In this document: positions 52,928 to 61,038 of the stretch, in pieces
How the letters are laid out: each line of letters begins with the position of its first letter
Numbering within the stretch: position 1 is the stretch's first letter
Origin: Novosphingobium sp. RL4
GTDB taxonomy: Bacteria > Pseudomonadota > Alphaproteobacteria > Sphingomonadales > Sphingomonadaceae
Length of the DNA: 64,000 bases
Direction: 5' to 3'
Assembly: GCF_035658495.1 (NCBI RefSeq)
Contig: NZ_CP141944.1
Span: 2,382,001-2,446,000 of the forward strand
Notes under the pieces: model-generated
Seen by the model: the letters and a program-made list of their open reading frames with translations, nothing else
Told to the model about the DNA's origin: nothing
Databases searched by the model: none
Translations under genes and position numbers: made by a program

Positions 52928-53727
52928 CGTATGATCTCGCAGCCATGGCGCGCCGGGCCAAACCGGGGATGCGCAAGCGCTCGATCGTCCTGCGGGACAT
53001 CGATCCTCCGGGAACGCTTGCGACGAACCTGTTTCGGGCTGTGTATAACCCTGTGATTCAAGGGTGGGCAGCCGGTGCAGAACGCATCATCGCCGCCTAT
53101 GCCGCCACCGTGTCCGAGATGACGACGGACGCCCCCGCCGACATACGCGCCGAGATCGACGGCGCTGCCGAGCAGATCAACCGGCTTGTGCTGCTGCTCA
53201 CGCCAGAGGTGCGCGACTGGGCCCTTCGAACGGAGCAGTGGTTCCGCGGCAAGTGGCGAGGCGCGGTCCTATCGGCCACCGGCGTGGACCTCGAAACCAT
53301 GATCGGCGCCGGTGACGTGCGCGCCAGCCTGGAAACCTCGATCGAGTGGAACGTCGCCCTGATCAAGGACGTGTCCGACGTGACCCGCCAGAAGATCAGC
53401 AACGCCGTGTTCGACGGGCTGCGCAACCGGACCCCGGCGCGCGAAGTGGCGAAGACCATCCGGGACAGCGTAGGCATGAGCCGCAGCCGGGCGACGCGCA
53501 TTGCCTCGGACCAGCTAAACAAGCTGACCAGCGCGCTAGCGGAGGAGCGGCGGCGGGAAGCAGGTATCGACACATGGATCTGGCGGCATAGCCGGAAGGC
53601 CCACCCGCGCGCGGATCACCAGGCGCGGGATGGGAAAGAATACACCGATGAGACGGCTCCGCAGGACCTGCCGGGTAGGCTGCCCTATTGCGGGTGCAGA
53701 TCTCAGGCGGTGGTGGCGTTCGATTAA
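52924..53727 (+). CDS. MuF / SPP1 gp7-like head morphogenesis protein
   Basis: The 267-residue protein ends in the MuF domain pattern (TWIWRHSRKAHPRADHQARD, then GKEYTDETAPQDLPGRLPYC with a final GCRS). It is a minor head protein involved in head assembly and sometimes in DNA ejection. I start at the ATG at 52924, which overlaps the 31-codon ORF; GGAG lies 12 bases upstream. A start at 52906 is possible. Confidence 0.9.
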   Translation: MTYDLAAMARRAKPGMRKRSIVLRDIDPPGTLATNLFRAVYNPVIQGWAAGAERIIAAYAATVSEMTTDAPADIRAEIDGAAEQINRLVLLLTPEVRDWALRTEQWFRGKWRGAVLSATGVDLETMIGAGDVRASLETSIEWNVALIKDVSDVTRQKISNAVFDGLRNRTPAREVAKTIRDSVGMSRSRATRIASDQLNKLTSALAEERRREAGIDTWIWRHSRKAHPRADHQARDGKEYTDETAPQDLPGRLPYCGCRSQAVVAFD

Positions 53728-53891
53728 CGCGCAATCTTATCCAGGACGACAAGGGCAACCGAGCCCCACTTGATCTCGCCCTCAAGCATCCAATAAACGT
53801 TTGCGGAATTACCGTCGATCTTCGAGACGGTCATCAAATTGCCACCCGACTTCATTTGCACAACGTCGCCAGGCTGAATCGCTTCACTCAT
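53724..53891 (-). CDS. DUF2158 (YodC-like) small protein, moron
   Basis: The 55-residue protein (MSEAIQPGDVVQMKSGG, VYWMLEGEIKWGSVAL) matches DUF2158. AAGGAG lies eight bases before the ATG at 53891, so I prefer it over the ATG seven codons upstream. Function is unknown. It lies on the opposite strand inside the head genes, like an independent moron. Confidence 0.75.
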   Translation of the reverse strand: MSEAIQPGDVVQMKSGGNLMTVSKIDGNSANVYWMLEGEIKWGSVALVVLDKIAR

Positions 53892-53974
53892 ATTGTTCTC
53901 CTTTTGGAACAATCAGCTTACTCAAAGTTTGACGGCGGTAAACCCGACTTTCCGCAACCAATATCGTCCCGTCT

Positions 53975-55108
53975 ATGCAATTTCGGGACGCCCTCACCCT
54001 TGATGCCCCGCGCCGGATCGAAGGCGGCGCCATGGCCGTTCGCGCACGCGCGGCCCGCGCCGGCGTCTACCAGTATGGCGGGCCCGAGGTAGATCCCGAG
54101 AATAAGCACGGCCTGCGCGATACCGCCCTTGTCAACGTGCTCCGCGACGACGGCACCGTCTTCGACGAGAAGTCCGTCCGCAGTTTCATCGGCAAGCCGA
54201 TCACCGACGATCACCCCGCCGCCCCCGTCACGACCACCAACTGGCGTGACCACGCGCGCGGCACGATCATGGGCGCGATGCGCGACGGCGATTACCTCGC
54301 CTTCGACCTGCTGCTGACCGACGCCGAGGCCATTGCCAAGGTCGACGGCGGCAAGCGCGAGCTGAGCAACGGCTACAGCAGCGACCTCGAATTCGGCGAC
54401 TTCACGGCACCAGACGGCACCAAGTGCCAGGCCCGCCAGAAGTCCATCACCGGCAACCACGTTGCGCTCGTCGATCGCGGCCGCGCCGGTTCCGAGTGCG
54501 CCATCAAGGACGGGTTCGCCGTCTGCGACGCCCTTCCCTCCAACATTCTCGATTCACTCACTCAGGAGAGCCCTGTGCCGAAGATCGTACTTATCGACGG
54601 GCTGTCCGTCGATGTGAGCAATGCGGACACCGCCGCCGCGAACATTGCCACCCTCCTCGCCGCCCGTGACGCCGCCAATGGCAAGGTCGCAGGCCTGGAA
54701 ACGCAGGTCGCCACCCTGACGGCCGAAAGTCAGACCAAGGACGCGAAGATCACCACGCTCGAACAGCAGGTGAAGGATGCCAAGCCGACCCCGGCCCAGC
54801 TGCGCGACGCAGGCAAGGCGCTGATCATCGTCGCCGACAAGGCCAAGACCCTCGGAATCACCGTCACCGACGAGATGGACGAAGCCGCCATCATGTCGGC
54901 CACCGTCTCGAAGCAGATGGGTGACGCGGCCAAGGGCTGGACCGCAGACCAGATCGCCGCCTCGTTCGCCGTCCTGACCAAGGACGCGAAGGTCGAGGAC
55001 AACGGTGTGCAGCCGCTCGGCTCGCCCATTAACATGTCGGACGGCGCAGCGGCGTGGAACGACAACGTATTCCAGTCGGCCGGTGTGGCCATCAAGAAGG
55101 GAGCCTAA
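53975..55108 (+). CDS. DUF2213 capsid maturation protease with scaffold domain
   Basis: The 377-residue protein has a DUF2213 N-terminal half (FIGKPITDDHPAAPVTTTNW, then KRELSNGYSSDLEF and GNHVALVDRGRAGSECAIKD), the pattern of phage head maturation proteases. A coiled-coil half follows (LETQVATLTAESQTKDAKIT) that fits an internal scaffold. It should shape the procapsid and cleave the scaffold. It precedes the decoration and major capsid genes, the usual order. Confidence 0.85.
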   Translation: MQFRDALTLDAPRRIEGGAMAVRARAARAGVYQYGGPEVDPENKHGLRDTALVNVLRDDGTVFDEKSVRSFIGKPITDDHPAAPVTTTNWRDHARGTIMGAMRDGDYLAFDLLLTDAEAIAKVDGGKRELSNGYSSDLEFGDFTAPDGTKCQARQKSITGNHVALVDRGRAGSECAIKDGFAVCDALPSNILDSLTQESPVPKIVLIDGLSVDVSNADTAAANIATLLAARDAANGKVAGLETQVATLTAESQTKDAKITTLEQQVKDAKPTPAQLRDAGKALIIVADKAKTLGITVTDEMDEAAIMSATVSKQMGDAAKGWTADQIAASFAVLTKDAKVEDNGVQPLGSPINMSDGAAAWNDNVFQSAGVAIKKGA

Positions 55109-55111
55109 GCC

Positions 55112-55477
55112 ATGGCAACTCTCACCGAGGGCATCCACACCGCTGGATTCCTGATCTCGGAGGCGCAGGGCATGTATCGCTCTCGCGACCAGGTTACGGT
55201 CGCAGGCGGCGCAGCCCCCGGCCTCGTCGCTGGCACGCTGCTGGGCAAGCTGACCGCAGGCGGAAATTTCGTCCGTTATGCGCCCGGTGCGTCGGATGGT
55301 TCGCAGACTGTGGCGGGCATCCTTTTCGAGGGCGTCGTCGGCACGGCCAAGCGCACCATCGTCTCGCGCGCCGCGCAGGTGGTGGGTGCTCACCTCACCT
55401 ATTCGGCGGGCGCTGACGCCGCAGCCATCGCAACCGCCAACGCGGCCCTCGCCGCGCTCGGCATCATCGTTCGATAA
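55112..55477 (+). CDS. Head decoration protein (gpD-like)
   Basis: The 121-residue protein resembles lambda gpD, which stabilises the expanded capsid: EGIHTAGFLISEAQGMYRSR, then VAGILFEGVVGTAKRT. It lies three bases after the scaffold gene and 11 before the capsid gene. Confidence 0.85.
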   Translation: MATLTEGIHTAGFLISEAQGMYRSRDQVTVAGGAAPGLVAGTLLGKLTAGGNFVRYAPGASDGSQTVAGILFEGVVGTAKRTIVSRAAQVVGAHLTYSAGADAAAIATANAALAALGIIVR

Positions 55478-55488
55478 AGGGGCCGAAA

Positions 55489-56505
55489 ATGGCTGGAATG
55501 GACGTCTTCAACTCGTCGGCCTTCTCGATGACCTCGCTCACCGGCGCGGTCGACAAGATGGACTTCAACCCGCAGCTTCTCGGACAGCTTGGCCTGTTCG
55601 ACGCAATGCCGGTCAACACCCGCGACATCTGGGTTGATCGCCGGGGCGCAACTCTCGCACTGATCCCCTCGTCGCCAGTCGGTGCGCCGCCCGCCGAGCT
55701 GGTGCGCGACAATCGCGATGCCGTGCCGCTCAAGACCACGCGCCTCGCCAAGGGCTTCACGATCTACGCGGAAGAGGTTCAGGGCATCCGCGCCTTCGGT
55801 TCGCAGACGGAACTTCAGTCGGTTCAGGGCGAGTACCTGCGTCGCATGCAGCGCATCCGCAACGATATGGAGCTGACCCACGAGTTCCACCGCCTCGGCG
55901 CGCTGCAAGGCCTGCTGCTCGACGCTGACGGCAGCACCGTCATCTACAACTACTACACGGCCTTCGGCGTGACCCAGCCTTCCGCAGTCAGCTTCGCGCT
56001 GAACGTCGACACGACCGACGTTCGCGGCAAGTGCGCTCAGATCATCCGCTCGATGAAGCGCGCGTCCAAGGGCGCCTTCACCCCGGCGACGAAGGTGCAC
56101 GCGCTGGTCGGCGATGCGTTCTATGACGCGCTCATCAACCACCCGCAGGTCCGTGAGACCTACCTGAACTGGTCGGCCGCCGCTGACCTACGCGGCAACA
56201 ACAGCTTCGGCGATTTCGAGTACGGCGGCATCACCTGGCACAACTACCAGGGCACCGACGATAATTCGACCGTCGCTGTCGGCGTCGACAATGCCATCTT
56301 CTTCCCCGTCGGCGCGCAGGACGTGTTCAAGAAGGCGATGGCTCCGGCCGAGTTCGGTCCCTACGTCAACACGCCGGGCCAGGACATCTACGCCCTGAAC
56401 ATCCCTGACCTCCAGCGCGCAGCATGGTCGCGTGGCGAACTCTACAGCTACCCGCTGTACTTCAACCAGCGGCCCGATCTCATCGCACGCGGCACGAGGA
56501 CGTAA
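55489..56505 (+). CDS. Major capsid protein (gpE-like)
   Basis: The 338-residue protein matches the lambda gpE capsid family: MDVFNSSAFSMTSLTGAVDK, LGLFDAMPVNTRDIWVDRRG, and the later YVNTPGQDIYALNIPDLQRA. It forms the HK97-fold capsid shell. Full length for the family. Confidence 0.92.
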   Translation: MAGMDVFNSSAFSMTSLTGAVDKMDFNPQLLGQLGLFDAMPVNTRDIWVDRRGATLALIPSSPVGAPPAELVRDNRDAVPLKTTRLAKGFTIYAEEVQGIRAFGSQTELQSVQGEYLRRMQRIRNDMELTHEFHRLGALQGLLLDADGSTVIYNYYTAFGVTQPSAVSFALNVDTTDVRGKCAQIIRSMKRASKGAFTPATKVHALVGDAFYDALINHPQVRETYLNWSAAADLRGNNSFGDFEYGGITWHNYQGTDDNSTVAVGVDNAIFFPVGAQDVFKKAMAPAEFGPYVNTPGQDIYALNIPDLQRAAWSRGELYSYPLYFNQRPDLIARGTRT

Positions 56506-56508
56506 GCC

Positions 56509-56691
56509 ATGAAGTACAAGGTCAAGAACAACGACTTCCGCGCGAAGGCCTTCCAGACGCCGCAGGGCGTGAAGCTGGTCGAGCCGGGTGAAAGCGCCTC
56601 TGTCGAAGTACTGGAGCCGCTGGGCGAGATCGAGGGTCTGGATGTCGAACTGGTCGAGGAAAAGAAGACCTTGGCCAAGCCCACCGTCTGA
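56509..56691 (+). CDS. Hypothetical small protein after the capsid gene, 60 aa
   Basis: The short acidic protein (MKYKVKNNDFRAKAFQTPQG) lies three bases after the capsid stop. No family recognised. A terminator follows at 56714-56745. Confidence 0.6.
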   Translation: MKYKVKNNDFRAKAFQTPQGVKLVEPGESASVEVLEPLGEIEGLDVELVEEKKTLAKPTV

Positions 56692-56713
56692 CCAATTCGC
56701 GACCAATGAAACG

Positions 56714-56745
56714 GGGCCGCTGCTCAACCGGGCGGCGGCCCTTTT
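56714..56745 (+). terminator. Terminator-like hairpin after the capsid genes
   Basis: GGGCCGC (56714-56720) pairs with GCGGCCC (56735-56741), followed by TTTTC. It could limit transcription from the highly expressed head genes into the connector and tail genes. Confidence 0.65.
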
Positions 56746-56757
56746 CGTGAGGACCAT

Positions 56758-57153
56758 ATGCCCTACGCCCACCTTCCCCTCGCCACCTTCAAGGCCAAGT
56801 ACACCGCCTTCTCGACCCTCACCGAGGAGTCGTATGCCATCTGGGCTTCGGAAGCGGAGGGCCGCGTCGATGAGAACTATGGCGATCAGCAGCAGAGCGC
56901 GACCGAGCTGCTCACGGCGCACCTGCTTGCCCTGAATGGCGTGGGCTTGGCCGCAGGGGTCGGCACGCTCGCGGCTACCGGCGCGACTAGCTTCAAGAGC
57001 GGAACCTTCAGCGCAACCCTTTCGGATAGCGTCGTCGCCCAGCGCTCGAAGGGCGGGTATCAGTCCACCGTCTGGGGCCAGCAGTTCGCCGAGATCCAGC
57101 GCCGTCTGTTCGGCGGACCGCGCTTGGTCGGCTTCACCGGGACGCCCTGCTGA
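56758..57153 (+). CDS. DUF4054 head-tail connector protein
   Basis: The 131-residue protein matches DUF4054: YAIWASEAEGRVDENYGDQQ, then LLTAHLLALNG and TVWGQQFAEIQRRLFGG. These are adaptor proteins at the head-tail junction. Its stop overlaps the start of the next gene. Confidence 0.85.
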   Translation: MPYAHLPLATFKAKYTAFSTLTEESYAIWASEAEGRVDENYGDQQQSATELLTAHLLALNGVGLAAGVGTLAATGATSFKSGTFSATLSDSVVAQRSKGGYQSTVWGQQFAEIQRRLFGGPRLVGFTGTPC

Positions 57154-57530
57154 TGGACCTTCCGGCCGCCTTCGCTGAGATCGGCCTTGGCTTCTCCTCG
57201 CTGTTCGGTGGGCCGTATTGGCCTGCGCGCGCGATCGAGCAGGTCGCTCCGGTCTATGACGACGGCAACACCATCATCACGCCCGGCGGTGTCGCCTATC
57301 GCCCCTGCCAAGCGCAGATCGACACGGCCACCCAGCGCATGCGCGAAGCCGAGGGTTACGTGGACACCGATATCGCCTTCATCGTCCTGGCTGACACGCT
57401 GGAAGGCACCTTGAACACCGAGGCCCGCATTCAGATCACCGACGGGCCGCATGCTGGCATTTGGTCGGTCGAGCTGATCGAGCGGGACACTGCCGCCGCC
57501 GGGTGGGTCGGGCGCGGTCGCCGTGCCTAA
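57153..57530 (+). CDS. Head closure-type connector protein
   Basis: The 125-residue protein lies where siphophages carry the stopper/head-closure protein, before an HK97 gp10-like gene. The pattern LEGTLNTEARIQITDGPHAG fits the beta-rich stopper. Assignment is by position and composition. Confidence 0.6.
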   Translation: MDLPAAFAEIGLGFSSLFGGPYWPARAIEQVAPVYDDGNTIITPGGVAYRPCQAQIDTATQRMREAEGYVDTDIAFIVLADTLEGTLNTEARIQITDGPHAGIWSVELIERDTAAAGWVGRGRRA

Positions 57531-57954
57531 GTCTCGGCTCATAGGCGCCAAGGCCCACGCAAACCGCCTCAAGAAGCTATCAGGGGAGAAGATGGTCCGC
57601 GAGGTCGGAAAGGCCCTGTTTGCCGCCGGTGAAATGATCCAGGTCGAGGCGCAAATCAGCATCACCGCCGGAGCGGTCAGCGGGAAGAAGCACGTACCTT
57701 CGGCGCCCGGTCAGGCACCGAACAACGACACCGGGACGCTGGCCGGGAACATCGAGACAAACCAGACGGCCCCGCTTGTCGTCGAGGTCAGCAGCAACGC
57801 GCCCTACGCGGGTGATCTGGAGTTCGGCACATCGAAAATGGCCGCCCGGCCGTACATGGCCCCTGCCCGTGACGCTAAAAGGAAAGAGGTCGAACAGCTC
57901 GTTCGCCGCGCCGTCGATAACGTCGTGCGCCAGAGCAAGTCAGGAGATTCGTAA
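57523..57954 (+). CDS. HK97 gp10-like tail completion protein
   Basis: The 143-residue protein has the pattern of HK97 gp10 (AAGEMIQVEAQISITAGA, then SNAPYAGDLEFGTSKMAARP). It finishes the tail-head joint. The start is a GTG at 57523 within the end of the preceding gene. Confidence 0.75.
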   Translation: MPKSRLIGAKAHANRLKKLSGEKMVREVGKALFAAGEMIQVEAQISITAGAVSGKKHVPSAPGQAPNNDTGTLAGNIETNQTAPLVVEVSSNAPYAGDLEFGTSKMAARPYMAPARDAKRKEVEQLVRRAVDNVVRQSKSGDS

Positions 57955-58133
57955 TGCAGACGGTGACCTTCGCTCGTGAGTTCCGGTACCCGCTGGGGAA
58001 CAACCGCGAGGCGCGCTATCCGCCCAACGTCGAGATCGAGGTGACGGATGCCGTTGTCACCGCCGCCAGGAAGGCCGGCGCATTGAAGAAGGAGGAAAAA
58101 CCGCGTGCCAAGCGACCTGCTGCGACCGACTGA
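57954..58133 (+). CDS. Small protein overlapping tail completion genes, 59 aa
   Basis: The frame begins at the ATG in TAATG shared with the gp10-like stop and runs 59 residues (MQTVTFAREFRYPLGNNREA and on) with a basic C-terminus (KKEEKPRAKRPAATD). It overlaps the next gene by 29 bases. Unknown family. Confidence 0.5.
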   Translation: MQTVTFAREFRYPLGNNREARYPPNVEIEVTDAVVTAARKAGALKKEEKPRAKRPAATD

Positions 58134-58551
58134 GCGCGCCGCCGTCATCAGCCTGAAGGCAAATGCCGCGCTGCTGGACATAGTGGCAAAGACATCGATC
58201 GATCCCGTCGCCGAAGCGCCGGAATGGCCGTTTGTCCGCCTAGACGGAACGCAGTCGATCCCGGCCGGGCGCGGCTGCACCGCCCGCGCCGAGATCAGCT
58301 TCATGCTGCACAGCTTCGCCAAGCCACGATACGTCGATGACGATCAGGCCGGGGTGATGATAGAGACGGCCAAGGACCACGCGGGACGCCTGAACAGCGC
58401 GGTGGTGGAGGCGGTCCACAATCATGCCTTCACCGTGGAAGGGCGGCGCTATCGCTTCATTGTCCGCTCGTCCCGCCTGATGCGCGATGGCGCAGAGGCG
58501 GAAGCTTGGCACGGCATTGCATCTGTGGTGGCGCGCGCCTTCCAGGGCTGA
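58105..58551 (+). CDS. DUF3168-like tail completion protein
   Basis: The 148-residue protein resembles DUF3168 tail completion proteins (lambda gpU-like): APEWPFVRLDGTQSIPAGRG, ISFMLHSFAKPR, and YRFIVRSSRLMRDGAEAEAW. It starts at a GTG at 58105 with GGAGG ten bases upstream, inside the end of the previous ORF. Confidence 0.75.
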   Translation: MPSDLLRPTERAAVISLKANAALLDIVAKTSIDPVAEAPEWPFVRLDGTQSIPAGRGCTARAEISFMLHSFAKPRYVDDDQAGVMIETAKDHAGRLNSAVVEAVHNHAFTVEGRRYRFIVRSSRLMRDGAEAEAWHGIASVVARAFQG

Positions 58552-58564
58552 TACGCTGGCCGGA

Positions 58565-58810
58565 ATGGACCAGCCCCTCGCCGAGCGCATGCTGCGCGCC
58601 TTCCTCACACAGATGATCCGCTCAGAGGCCGTCGATCCTGACGACATCATCGAGGCGGCCGATAGGCTGTCGCGCGACGGCGACGAGGAAGCGGCCCACG
58701 CGCTCAAGGCGTTGATCGTCGAGGCAGCCACACCGGAACTGTCGGACTGGAACGCCGACCGTGCCCGCGCCCGGTTCCACACCATAGAGGGCGGTAAGGG
58801 CGAAGACTGA
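58565..58810 (+). CDS. Hypothetical protein, 81 aa
   Basis: The short helical, acidic protein (MDQPLAERMLRAFLTQMIRS) begins at the ATG at 58565. No family recognised. It lies between tail completion and tail tube genes. The frame runs 26 codons further into the previous gene without clear reason. Confidence 0.5.
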   Translation: MDQPLAERMLRAFLTQMIRSEAVDPDDIIEAADRLSRDGDEEAAHALKALIVEAATPELSDWNADRARARFHTIEGGKGED

Positions 58811-58849
58811 TCCGCGCCATGCTCCAGCAAACCACGCTGGAGATTTGCC

Positions 58850-59302
58850 GTGTCCGAGCCGAATAGCGCCGACTTCGCCCTCATCAAAATTCAGACCGCC
58901 GCCGGTCCGCCGGCTGTCTTCACGCTGCTCTGCGGTATCGAAGGCGTCAACATCAACCGCACCGCCCAGACCAGCGAGCGCTATCGCCGCGACTGCGCCA
59001 AGCCGAACCGTCCCGGCACCCGCAAGCTGCGCGTCACCGGCTCCTCGTGGCAGGTCACCGGCTCAGGCAACGACAACATCGACCTCGAAACCGAGTGGAC
59101 CGACGCTTTTGGCGTGCGGAAGATCTACGACGTCGAACTCTACAAGGACGACGGCACCGACGGCGGCGAGCTGATGGGCACCTATTCCGGCACCGCGATC
59201 CTGACGACCCGCAACCAGGCCTATGCGCAGGACGGCGACAGCGGCACGACCGAGGTCACCCTTGAAGGCGAAGGCCTGCTGGTCTGGACCGTCGCGCCGT
59301 AA
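58850..59302 (+). CDS. Phage tail tube protein
   Basis: The 150-residue beta-rich protein has the tail tube pattern (IEGVNINRTAQTSERYRRDC, then RKLRVTGSSWQVTGSGND, VELYKDDGTDGGELMGTYSG). It polymerises into the tube around the tape measure. The start is a GTG at 58850, with GGAG eight bases upstream. Its stop overlaps the tail chaperone start. Confidence 0.85.
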   Translation: MSEPNSADFALIKIQTAAGPPAVFTLLCGIEGVNINRTAQTSERYRRDCAKPNRPGTRKLRVTGSSWQVTGSGNDNIDLETEWTDAFGVRKIYDVELYKDDGTDGGELMGTYSGTAILTTRNQAYAQDGDSGTTEVTLEGEGLLVWTVAP

Positions 59303-59590
59303 TGCCGGACACTCGGGTCGAACTCGATTTCGCCGACGGTCGCTATTCGTTCTGGCTCGCCCTGCCCCATGTGGTTGAGCTTGAGCGCAAATGCGGCGGC
59401 AAGTCGGTTTTTGCCATGTACGATGCGATGGGCGCCGGGCTCGGCACGGTCGGCGACGATCCCGTCTACATGGGTGGCGGTACGGCCATGGTCACGGAGA
59501 TCCGTGAAACAATTCGCCTCGGGCTTATCGGCGGTAACTCTGGCTTGGTCGACGGGACTGAAATCGAAGTCGGGCCGAACACTGCTCGCA

Positions 59591-59594
59591 ATCT
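59591..59594. repeat. Target-site duplication, left copy (ATCT)
   Basis: ATCT directly precedes the IS left end (TGACCGG...). The same four bases follow the right end at 60861-60864. A four-base duplication fits IS3-family elements of the IS407 type. Confidence 0.85.
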
Positions 59595-59628
59595 TGACCG
59601 GCCCCCACCGAGTGGTCCGGGTTGTTTG

Positions 59629-60480
59629 TTAGTGTAAGATTGCCTCCGGCGCCATGGCTGGCCGTAGGTGCAGCGTAGCGGAACCGGAGGGCAGCCATGG
59701 CGCCGTCGCCGTCTCCGGGGCCGGCGGTCGATACCCCAGCGAACTATGAGGCCTGACGGTGTTGTAGTGCCGCCGCCAGGCCTCGATCAGGATCTTCGCC
59801 TCGGCCAAGGTGTAGAAGATCTCCCCGTTCAAGAGCTCATCACGCATCGAGCCGTTGAAGGACTCACAGTAGCCATTTTCCCATGGGCTGCCGGGTGTAA
59901 TGTAGAGCGTTTTCACGCCGATCTTCGCCAGCCATTGCTGCACGGCATTGGCGATAAATTCAGGGCCATTGTCTGACCGTATGTGCGCCGGCGGCCCCCG
60001 TGTGACGAACAACTCGGCGAGAGCCGCCAGCACGTCCTCGCTGCGCAGCCGTCGCGCGATGGGTAAGGCGAGGCACTCGCGGCTGGCCTCGTCGATGATC
60101 GACAGGATGCGGAACTTGCGGCCATCATGTGTGCGTCCCTCGACGAAGTCGTAAGACCACACATGGCCCGGATATTCCGGTCGCAGGCGGATACATGATC
60201 CGTCGTTGAGCCAGAGCCTTCCACGCTTCGGTTGCTTCTGCGGCACCTTGAGCCCTTCACGGCGCCAGATGCGCTCCACCCGTTTGCGGTTCACATGCCA
60301 ACCGGCATCGCGCAGCAAGGCCGTCACCCGGCGATAGCCATAGCGGCCATACTGCCGGGCAAGCGCGATGATATCCTCGGTCAGGGCTGCTTCGTCATCC
60401 GCCCCACGCGGCGTTTTGCGCTGCGTCGATCGATGTTGCCCGAGCACGCGGCAGACCCGCCGCTCGGACACCGGCATCAT
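59629..60480 (-). CDS. IS3-family transposase OrfB (DDE catalytic part)
   Basis: The 283-residue frame (from the first ATG) holds the RNase H-like DDE domain: D in VWSYDFVEGRTH, D in IRSDNGPEFI, and E in NGYCESFNGSMRDEL. The end contains YNTVRPHSSLGYRPP. It is normally made as the OrfAB fusion by a -1 frameshift at 60528-60534: 90 codons of OrfA joined to 299 of this frame give a 389-residue transposase. Confidence 0.92.
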   Translation of the reverse strand: MMPVSERRVCRVLGQHRSTQRKTPRGADDEAALTEDIIALARQYGRYGYRRVTALLRDAGWHVNRKRVERIWRREGLKVPQKQPKRGRLWLNDGSCIRLRPEYPGHVWSYDFVEGRTHDGRKFRILSIIDEASRECLALPIARRLRSEDVLAALAELFVTRGPPAHIRSDNGPEFIANAVQQWLAKIGVKTLYITPGSPWENGYCESFNGSMRDELLNGEIFYTLAEAKILIEAWRRHYNTVRPHSSLGYRPPAPETATAPWLPSGSATLHLRPAMAPEAILH

Positions 60481-60521
60481 GCCCCGGATATGATCGATAC
60501 AGCGCCTGCGGCGCGCGGGGC

Positions 60522-60797
60522 TCAGAAGTTTCCCCGCGAGGCCTCCTGTAGGATCAACTTGTCCAGCGTCAGATCTGACACCGCCCGCCGCAACCGGGCG
60601 TTTTCCTTCTCAAGCTCTTTCATGCGCCGAGCCTGGTCCATCTTCAGGCCGCCATACTCCTTGCGCCAGCGGTAGTAGCTCTGCTCGGTGACGCCGATCC
60701 GGCGACACGCATCCGCCACCGTTCCGCCCTGCGCCAGCACGATCTCCGCTTCACGCAGCTTGCCGATGATCTCTTCCGGCTTGTGCTTCCTCGCCAT
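60522..60797 (-). CDS. IS3-family transposase OrfA (HTH part)
   Basis: The 91-residue protein has an HTH (IIGKLREAEIVLAQGGTVA, then ACRRIGVTEQSYYRWRKEYG) and a leucine-zipper-like end. It binds the IS ends and can regulate transposition. GGAGGA precedes the ATG at 60797. The frame ends in the slippery region with TGA at 60522-60524. Confidence 0.92.
   Translation of the reverse strand: MARKHKPEEIIGKLREAEIVLAQGGTVADACRRIGVTEQSYYRWRKEYGGLKMDQARRMKELEKENARLRRAVSDLTLDKLILQEASRGNF
60528..60534 (-). other. IS slippery heptamer G_GGA_AAC for OrfAB fusion
   Basis: On the minus strand, the last codons of OrfA read CGG-GGA-AAC-TTC-TGA. G_GGA_AAC has the X_XXY_YYZ form in the correct phase; a -1 slip there continues through LLSPARRRRC and on into OrfB without a stop. 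Confidence 0.75.
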
Positions 60798-60860
60798 TCA
60801 AGTCCTCCTTCGTGGCCAAATCTAAAACAGATTTTGGGCCACTCAGAAGGGGGCAGATCA

Positions 60861-60864
60861 ATCT
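60861..60864. repeat. Target-site duplication, right copy (ATCT)
   Basis: ATCT follows the right end of the IS directly and matches 59591-59594. Deleting the IS with one copy joins the chaperone reading frame. Confidence 0.85.
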
Positions 60865-60957
60865 CGTCGATACCTACACCTTCCCTGCGCGCCCGCTGGT
60901 CGAAAGCCTCCATATCGCCTGGACCATCCTTCATGCAGCGATCGTCGGCATCGACCT

Positions 60958-60964
60958 AAAAAAA
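60958..60964 (+). other. Slippery heptamer A_AAA_AAA, candidate gpG/gpGT frameshift
   Basis: In the frame of the tail chaperone the codons read CTA-AAA-AAA-GCG, so A_AAA_AAA is in X_XXY_YYZ phase. A -1 slip leads to AGC-GGA and on through the downstream ORF to the TAG at 61198-61200 without a stop, giving a fusion of about 209 residues (131 codons before, 78 after) in the restored gene. Confidence 0.7.
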
Positions 60965-61038
60965 GCGGACGGCGCGGGGGAGGAGCCGCTGGCCCCCAGC
61001 CCCTCCGAAAAGGACAGCTGATCGCCAACTGCGGCGGC

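Larger units (their letters stand above)
59595..60860 (-). mobile_element. IS3-family insertion sequence (IS407-like), 1266 bp, complete
   Basis: The element begins TGACCGGCCCCCACCGAGTGG and ends in the complement of TGATCTGCCCCCTTCTGAGT, i.e. imperfect terminal inverted repeats with 5'-TG...CA-3' ends sharing TGA, GCCCCC and GAGTGG. ATCT flanks both ends. It holds OrfA and OrfB in overlapping frames, linked by a G_GGA_AAC slippery site. The transposase ending of the YNTVRPHSSLGYRPPAPE type and the 4-bp duplication point to the IS407 subgroup. All parts look intact, so it may still be mobile. Confidence 0.9.
59302..61021 (+). pseudogene. Tail assembly chaperone (GTA gp10/gpG-like), interrupted by an IS
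   Basis: The 5' part (59302-59594) and 3' part (60865-61021) form one gene once the IS (59595-60860) and one copy of its ATCT duplication are removed. The joined frame codes 149 residues without a stop; the junction reads TARN-L-VDTYTFPARPLVE. The family is the GTA gp10-type tail chaperone. As it stands, the 5' part reads 15 codons into the IS and stops at 59637. The chaperone guides tape measure and tube assembly, so its loss should block tail formation. A slippery site lies at 60958-60964. Confidence 0.88.
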
